Source: Pinus tabuliformis
Lineage: Eukaryota; Streptophyta; Pinopsida; Pinales; Pinaceae
Reading direction: 5' to 3'
Length of the DNA stretch: 64,000 bases
Assembly: GCA_031772625.1 (NCBI GenBank)
Contig: CM062812.1
Span: 728,350,300 to 728,414,299 of the forward strand
This document shows positions 58,157 to 64,000 of this stretch, one piece after another. Below the pieces are notes generated by a model. It did not search any database and was not told where the DNA came from. It saw nothing but the letters and a program-made list of their open reading frames with translations. Positions within the stretch are counted from its first letter, which is position 1. Each line of letters opens with the position of its first letter. The position numbers were made by a program, and so were the translations under genes.

Positions 58157-59080
58157 TAGGTTCAACCCTCAGTCCTAATGGGAAAAAAGGAGTATGGATA
58201 CATGTCCTTGAAAACAAGAAATGTAGAATTTATAAATTTAACAACAATACAAGTTGATTACTGCAGGAGAAAAGATATGATGTTTAACTATAAATCAAAG
58301 TAACATTCAGAATTGAAGTGCATGGAAGGAGGTCTTCCAAAAGGGTTTCCTAAAGCTGTACTAATGGCTATATAACTCCAAAGTCATATTGACATCATGT
58401 ATGCCATTTAAATACTAAATGTAATACTCTAAGTTTTATAATCATAATGGTAAAGTGAATATAACAAGGTTGTAAGTGCAATACTGAAGCCTATGGCCAA
58501 TCTGCAACTAGAGAACGGAAATGATTGAGGTCGGCCATAATGAACAAATTCTCTTGTAACAGATTTTTACATATGAGTGAGAAGGGAAAAATGATTTAAA
58601 TGTTAGATTGTGAATATTGAGAAATTAAAACAAACAAAAAAACATGTTATTTAACCAAGATATAACAACGACAATAAGGTGGAGAAACCGCTTGTTATAA
58701 CTCCCCAAAAAGTATACTACTCATTCAGAAAAATCTGTTTTGATTATTGAAATTGAAATCAGAATGACTATTATTTGGAAAGAAGTAGATGTTTTTCTTC
58801 TTCTAATTAGGTGTGTCATAACCCTTGTTTATATAGGCAAAGGAGTCCACTACGTCTTTCACACAATGATTGGTTATATACCGACTTAGGAATATGAATA
58901 TTGATACTCAAGAAAACATAATGTGGTTCCCAAGGAAATGAAAAACATCGGAAATAATGTAAAAAAATATAACACGATTGAGCCAGTTATAACTAGGGAT
59001 ATGAAAACTACAATATTACCAACTCTTTTGCATGTAATTCTTTGAAGTTTATTGTGCTGAAAATGCAACAAGATGATGGA
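58157..59080. other. No recognisable gene
   Basis: Leader-like sequence after the primer site, then AT-rich sequence with short frames only. Confidence 0.3.
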
Positions 59081-60154
59081 GCTTAGTGGAAAGGAGTCGC
59101 CTTCACTAAGTGTGCCCGCAGGCTATTTTTGGCACAAAGTCTATTTTTAGACTATGTCTATTTTTAGACATATGGATCATGGTCTATGAGTTGGAGGATG
59201 CTATTTGTGGATGATTGGTCATGTTGGTAAAAATAGAAGGACTTCTGTTTTTAGACATATGGGTGGAGTCTATTTTTAGACTACCAGGCTAAAAATAGAA
59301 CAGTCGAATATTATTAGCTCTTAATAATATTTAGACTATAAACATTATCTTATCCTCTTGGAGCACTTCAGTTCGAGCTACGGATGTGGCACATGCAACT
59401 ACCAGAAGGAAATATGCTTTTCTTCTGGGTCAGTTGAGCTATTGCATGATGGACTTTAGTTAGAACTCAAGTGATTGAGTTTGGTGGATTTGATTGAGGA
59501 GTTGATGAAGTTGTGTTCAGTTTGACTTAGTTGAACTAGTTCTATTTAGTCTAACTGCCAAATACACTAGTGATGAGTGATGTGAATTAATTGTTAATTA
59601 ATTCACTAATTATTAACTCATAAATCAACTAAAGAATACATCAGTTAACTTAGTGCATGGACAGTTCAGTGGAGACAGGTGTTAGAGGTGGAGACTACTA
59701 TCAGTTGTGACTATAGTTGTGCATGAGAGTTGCACAATCAATGATTGAGATTTCCAATGAGGATTGCGCAGTACAAGCCAAGGAAAATGAGCTTGGATCA
59801 TTCCTATTCTCAGTTTGGATTGCGCAGTAGAGGCAGGAAGATAGCGGAGGAGATTTGAACCTGTGACTTGATTCAGATCTGAGCTAGTTTGTGTGTAGCA
59901 AGTGGAGATAGTACTGAGTAATTGTGAGGAGTATTGTACTATTTATTGTTACATGTTCTCTATCATTATAATATACATATAGTTGGGGGTTTTCAGCTGT
60001 ATGCTTTCCCCAGTACATACTGTGTTGATATGTGTGATTGATGTTTCAATGTGCGCATGCGAATGTTTTAATTATGCAAATTGATGATCAACGTAGAGGA
60101 GGTTATGTATTATGCATGCATTCCGCAAATAGTGTATAATTGGGATAATCTCTA
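59081..60154. other. Repetitive, LTR-like or regulatory-like block
   Basis: GTCTATTTTTAGAC-type near-palindromes recur at about 59130-59290 on both strands. TTGATT/GAGTT phrases and GGATTGCGCAGTA (twice, about 59761 and 59817) follow. A tRNA-like stretch on the minus strand (about 59895-59845, TAGCTCAG then GGTTCAAATC) is embedded. 59930-60000 looks like an LTR 3' end (ATAATATACATATAG). No gene is seen. Confidence 0.35.
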
Positions 60155-60708
60155 TGAATAAGTGTTATATTATTCAAAATTTATACATATTGGAAGACTA
60201 TAGCATTAGAATATTAGATCTACCAAACTAGCTATCTATATAAGAAACCAACAACATATCCACATATAAATAAGAACAAAAAGAAAATAAGGAAAAATAA
60301 TACTTTCACACAATTGGGCTACATCCATGGGAAGGTAGCCATCCATTATCTCCATAAATCTCCTACAAGCTTACAAAGAGAAGAACTAGAAATAAGCCTA
60401 TACAAATAGCATTATGCTATGACCACAGGATAAGATGTGATGGTATCAAAAAATGGTATATCTCTTAAGAGGCTCCCTTGACCCTATTATATACCCAGGG
60501 ATGTGGAGGAATTACTCTCACATATTAAATGTGGGATAATATAATTCTCCAAAGTAACACCCCTTTATATAATAAATGGATACAAGAGTATACTATGCCA
60601 TAATAAATATGGGATATAATGTATTACTCTTTTACATAATATTATGGACAACTTCTGACATAATAAAAATACATTATTACCTTCCAAGAAATATAATATA
60701 TTTCAACA
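60155..60708 (-). repeat. Putative 3' LTR of the second copia element
   Basis: On the minus strand it starts TGTTGAAATATATT right after the purine tract. The end is placed at ...AACACTTATTCA (60155), giving about 554 bp. The other LTR is outside the window, so the left end is a guess. It contains the CACACAATTGGGCTACATCC phrase typical of plant LTRs (60307-60326). Confidence 0.6.
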
Positions 60709-60718
60709 CACCCCCTTA
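60709..60718 (-). other. Polypurine tract
   Basis: TAAGGGGGTG-like on the minus strand, directly before the LTR start. Confidence 0.75.
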
Positions 60719-60768
60719 ATAATGGCTGGAAGAAGGGCCCATCCTAACATTAAGAAAGGAAGGAGTCA

Positions 60769-61284
60769 TTATTGTTCCCCCTTGATGACAACTTCCCTCA
60801 TCCCAAGCAAAGAACAAAGATGCACATACGTCGCTTCTATCAAGGATTTGTTGAAGATATCAGTTGCCTGTTTCTCTGTAGGACAATATTCCAAAGAAAG
60901 AATACCATCAGTGACAAGACCTCGAATGTAATGAGCATCAAGGTTGAGATGCTTCATCTTAGAGTGATATATCAGAGTATAAGCAAGATGAATTTCACCC
61001 TGATTGTCACATTTCAACACAATGGACAATTTTGGAACTAGACCAAGTTCAGTAAGAACATGTCACTTCTTTAGCTACTTCTTATCTTCTCTATACTCTA
61101 CTTCACATGAAGATAAAGAAAGAGTCTTTAACTTCTTGCTGGACCAAGAGATTAGACCTGAACCAAGTTGAAATATGTAACTAGGAGTTGACCATTGATC
61201 AGAAATATCACCTACCCATTCAGAATATATATAACCAGAGAGTAAAACTATAGCATTGCTCGAATAAAATACACCATAATGCAA
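60769..61284 (-). pseudogene. copia RNase H domain (second element)
   Basis: Two open pieces in one frame: LLSGYIYSEWVGDISDQWST, FQLGSGLISWSSKKLKTLSL and SSCEVEYRE, then KCDNQGEIHLAYTLIYHSKM, HLNLDAHYIRGLVTDG and YCPTEKQATDIFNKSL. Stops and a small loss lie near 61035-61075. The first catalytic Asp is changed (IYSEW for the usual DSDW); the CDN Asp remains. Confidence 0.85.
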
Positions 61285-61299
61285 TGTCCCCTGTAAATA

Positions 61300-62175
61300 T
61301 CATATAATTATCTTGGTTTCTTGCCAATGACTTTCACGAGGTGGCTGCATGAATTGAGAAAAAATATTGATTGCAAAAGAGACGTCTAGTATACTATGAG
61401 TTAAATATATCAAACGCCTAACGAGTAGACGATAAAGAGTAGCATCAACCAGTGGAGTGGTAAACTCAACAATTAACTTTACACTAGATTGAAATGGCGT
61501 AGGAGTAGGTTTACGATCACTTATATGGAAACAAACCAATAAATCTATCGCATACCTAGGCTGAGAGAGAAAAATACCATTGGCGATATGTCATATCTGA
61601 AGACCTAAGAAATAGTGGAATGTACCGAGATCTATCATCTCAAACTGATTCTGAAGAGAAATTTTCATATCTTGAATTATTACAGGTTGGATGCTAGTGA
61701 TAATTAGATCATCCACATATAAAACAATAATGAGGACATTATCACCAAAGTTCTTAACATACAAATTTTGATCATATATACAATGATTAAAACCATTATT
61801 CAAGAAATATGCATCAATTTTATCATACCAAGCCCTAGATGCTTGTTGGATACCATATAAAGATTTGTGTAATTTGCATACTAAACTTGAGGATTCATTA
61901 GAAATAAAATGAGGAGGTTGTTGCATATAAATTTCTTCATTAAGATCACCATTTAAAAAGGAACTTTTAACATCCATTTGATGAATTTCCCACTTATAAG
62001 ATGCAGCAAGTGATAAAATGGTTCTTATTGTGTTCATTTTAGAAACAGGAGAAAAAGTTTCATTATAATCAATACCTTCAAGTTGATTAAAACCTTTTGC
62101 AACTAATATAGCCTTATGCTTTTCGATCTGTCCTTCTGCAGTTGAACTTAGTTTTATAAACCGATTTTCCACCAA
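61300..62175 (-). pseudogene. copia reverse transcriptase (second element)
   Basis: Open from about 62146: EGQIEKHKAILVAKGFNQLE, IHQMDVKSSFLNGDLNEEIY, KSLYGIQQASRAWYDKI and an intact YVDD box (VLYVDDLIITS). A TGA after FLGLQI near 61591 and another near 61300 break it. At about 62146 one extra base shifts the frame from the upstream integrase/linker frame. Confidence 0.88.
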
Positions 62176-62401
62176 CTAAATTCTTTCCTAAAGGAAGAGG
62201 AACAAGAGATCAAGTCTTGTTTCTCAAAATGGATTCATATTCGGCAGACATAGCTTGTTCCCAATGAGGCTTATCCTTACCTTGAGCATAAGTAGTAGGA
62301 TCATCTATGGCTAAAACTTTTGTCAGAAGAGAAATGTTGGATCTATTTCAATGAGTGTCGGAAGGATTTTTGACCCCGCTACCTGCAGATTCAAGAGTTT
62401 T

Positions 62402-63575
62402 CTAAGCCCAAACAGGAAGAGTAGAAGGAACATGAGTCACTTCAAGAACTTCTTGAGTTTCAGGTGGAATACTTGAGGGAGAGGAACAATCAAGATCAAT
62501 AAGAGGCAGAGAACTGGAAGGAGTAACAAGAATAGGTGGAACAGGTGTTATTGGTAAATTCAGGGTAACATGAGATTCTACAGACTTAGGTGGGGAAGAG
62601 ACTTCATGAAATTTAACATCCCTTCTAATTATGACAATTTGATTAGAAGGATCAAACAACCTTTAAGCCTTGGAATTCTCATCATAACCAATGAAGATAC
62701 ACTTGTGAGATTTGGGTTCTAACTTTTTCCATTTTTTGTGAGGAATATGAGACCATCATTCACAACCAAACACCCTAAAATTACTAATATCTAGTTTACT
62801 TCCATTCCATTTTTCCTTAGGAGTAACATGCTTAACATCTTTAGTAGGAACTCTATTCAAAATAAGATTAGCAGAACAGATGGCTTCAACCCAAAATTTC
62901 ATATCTAGTCCTTTAGAATAAAGCATCTATCTAGCCATTTCAACTGAAGTTCTATTTTTCCTTTCAACAACACCATTTTAAAGAGGTGTATAACGAACAA
63001 TATTTTGATGTTGAATACCATGTTTAGATAAATACGCATAAAATTCTTACTTAACAAATTCCCCCCCATTATCATATCACATGGTTTTAATACTCTTACG
63101 AGATGCATTTTCAACCATGGATTTAAAGTCTTGAAATTTTACAAATGTTTCACTTTTATTTTTCAAAAAATAAACCTAATATTTTCTACTAAATTCATTG
63201 ATAAAGGTAAGGAAATAAATTTCATGACATATTAAAGGAATTTGAAGAGGACCACAAATATCACTATAAATTAATTGCAAACGTGCTTTAGCATGCCATG
63301 CTTTACCTTTATCAAACATTTCCCTATGATATTTACCAAGAACACATCCTTCACAAACACGAGTAGTGGAAGAAATATTATGCAAACCGTGAACCATTTT
63401 AGTTAGCATTTGAATTTTACCATAATTCAAGTGACCCAATGTTTCATGCCATAATTGAATTAGTTCATCAACATGAGAAACATAGGAATAAAATGGTTGT
63501 CTCTTAGTTGAATTAAAACCAACAATTTCGTATACACTAGTTGTATGATCAACAGGACCAGAAGAGACTACTTTT
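62402..63575 (-). pseudogene. copia integrase and linker (second element)
   Basis: The zinc finger is at 63439-63330 (HLNYGKIQ, CEGCVLGKYHREMF) and the first Asp is kept (LIYSDICGPLQ). The rest of the core (YDNGGEF, the box before NGVVERKNRT, RVFGCE) is readable in the same frame with several stops between 63176 and 62660. The linker 62659-62402 is Pro/Ser-rich (DPSNQIVIIRRDVKFHEVSS, then TPVPPILVTPSSSLPL). Confidence 0.82.
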
Positions 63576-63973
63576 TAATTTAGGTTGATATCTTTAAGAA
63601 CATATTTATTAGACCAAGCTTCAAATTTAAAGGCTTTTTGACATGCACGATAAATAGAAAGTAATTTGATGGACATGTTTTGAACATGAAAAACATCTTC
63701 CAATTGACCATTGGCAACATTAATATTAGTAGAAGCAATTACGAAAAGTTGTTTACCATCACCAATATTAACTTTCTCAGATGAGTGCTTATTAGTGTCA
63801 TAAGATGTAAATAAAGAAGAATTACCAGTAATATGTTTATAAGCACCAAAATCCCTTATCCATTCCACATTGAAAGAAGAATTACTAGGCGAAACAATAG
63901 ATGTGCATAAATCTACCTGAGATTCATTAAATTTTTTCTTGTTAGCTTTAGCCATTAAACGTTTCGCTTCCAA
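63575..63973 (-). pseudogene. copia protease (second element)
   Basis: After a short gag end (EAKRLMAKANKKKFNES) comes the protease region: WIRDFGAYKHITGNSSLF, where the usual DSG is DFG, then NIGDGKQL and DVFHVQNMSIKLLS. A TAA at 63577-63575 ends the open stretch before the integrase. Confidence 0.82.
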
Positions 63974-64000
63974 GAAATTATTTTCAGAATGGTTAGTTTT

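Larger units (their letters stand above)
60155..64000 (-). mobile_element. Second Ty1/copia element, incomplete at the window edge
   Basis: Minus strand: protease, integrase, RT and RNase H, then a purine tract and a 3' LTR. Gag and the 5' LTR lie beyond 64000. The polyprotein has many stops and one frameshift near 62146. The sequence differs clearly from the element at 45-52 kb, so it is another copia lineage. Confidence 0.85.

Noticed and set aside
58144..58170. tRNA gene fragment
   Set aside because: The sequence is the complement of the initiator tRNA-Met 3' end beside a TG...CA block, so it is a primer site, not a tRNA gene.

Overview
This looks like intergenic DNA from a large seed-plant nuclear genome. 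The evidence is AT-rich sequence with microsatellites, decayed Ty1/copia, Ty3/gypsy, L1-type LINE and SINE insertions, a plant alpha-expansin exon with its conserved intron site, and a plant Agenet-domain (DUF724-like) exon. A gymnosperm such as a conifer would fit the sparse genes and old repeats, but the sequence alone does not settle it. I find no intact host protein gene, rRNA gene, tRNA gene or CRISPR array.

Layout. 161-3110: copy A of a ~2.4-3 kb dispersed repeat. 3465-5320: ~48-bp tandem units at one end and inverted related units at the other, with a 144-bp tandem between. 5380-8850: imperfect ~340-bp tandem array with a Ty3/gypsy protease fragment in it. 9180-11160: an unrecognised, intron-like decayed gene. 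13668-13829: a long hairpin. 16743-19340: a LINE-like copy with a gag-like ORF1 and no ORF2. 21429-23827: copy B of the first repeat. 24350-28912 (minus): an old full-length LINE ORF2 split by an LTR-like insertion. 29.6-37.1 kb: a GC-richer island with an Agenet exon and an expansin exon head to head, the 3' part of a second LINE with an extra coiled-coil ORF, and about ten head-to-tail duplications. 37.1-45 kb: AT-rich desert with a tRNA-type SINE and a second hairpin. 45176-52137 (minus): a complete Ty1/copia element with both LTRs and a 5-bp target duplication. 52.1-60 kb: mostly unassignable sequence plus one LTR/primer-site remnant. 60155-64000 (minus): a second, decayed Ty1/copia element running off the window.

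Decay. The complete copia element keeps one unbroken frame for about 1,350 codons but carries 11 in-frame stops. All 11 can be explained by single C-to-T or G-to-A changes from sense codons usual for the position. Active-site losses in its integrase, reverse transcriptase and protease fit the same kind of change. This is what long-term deamination of methylated cytosine in a silenced element would leave.

I did not find a convincing new functional system. The best leads are the extra ORF downstream of the LINE RNase H, the ORF1-only LINE, the two hairpins, the SINE with a paralogous empty site, and the cluster of tandem duplications around captured-looking gene fragments.
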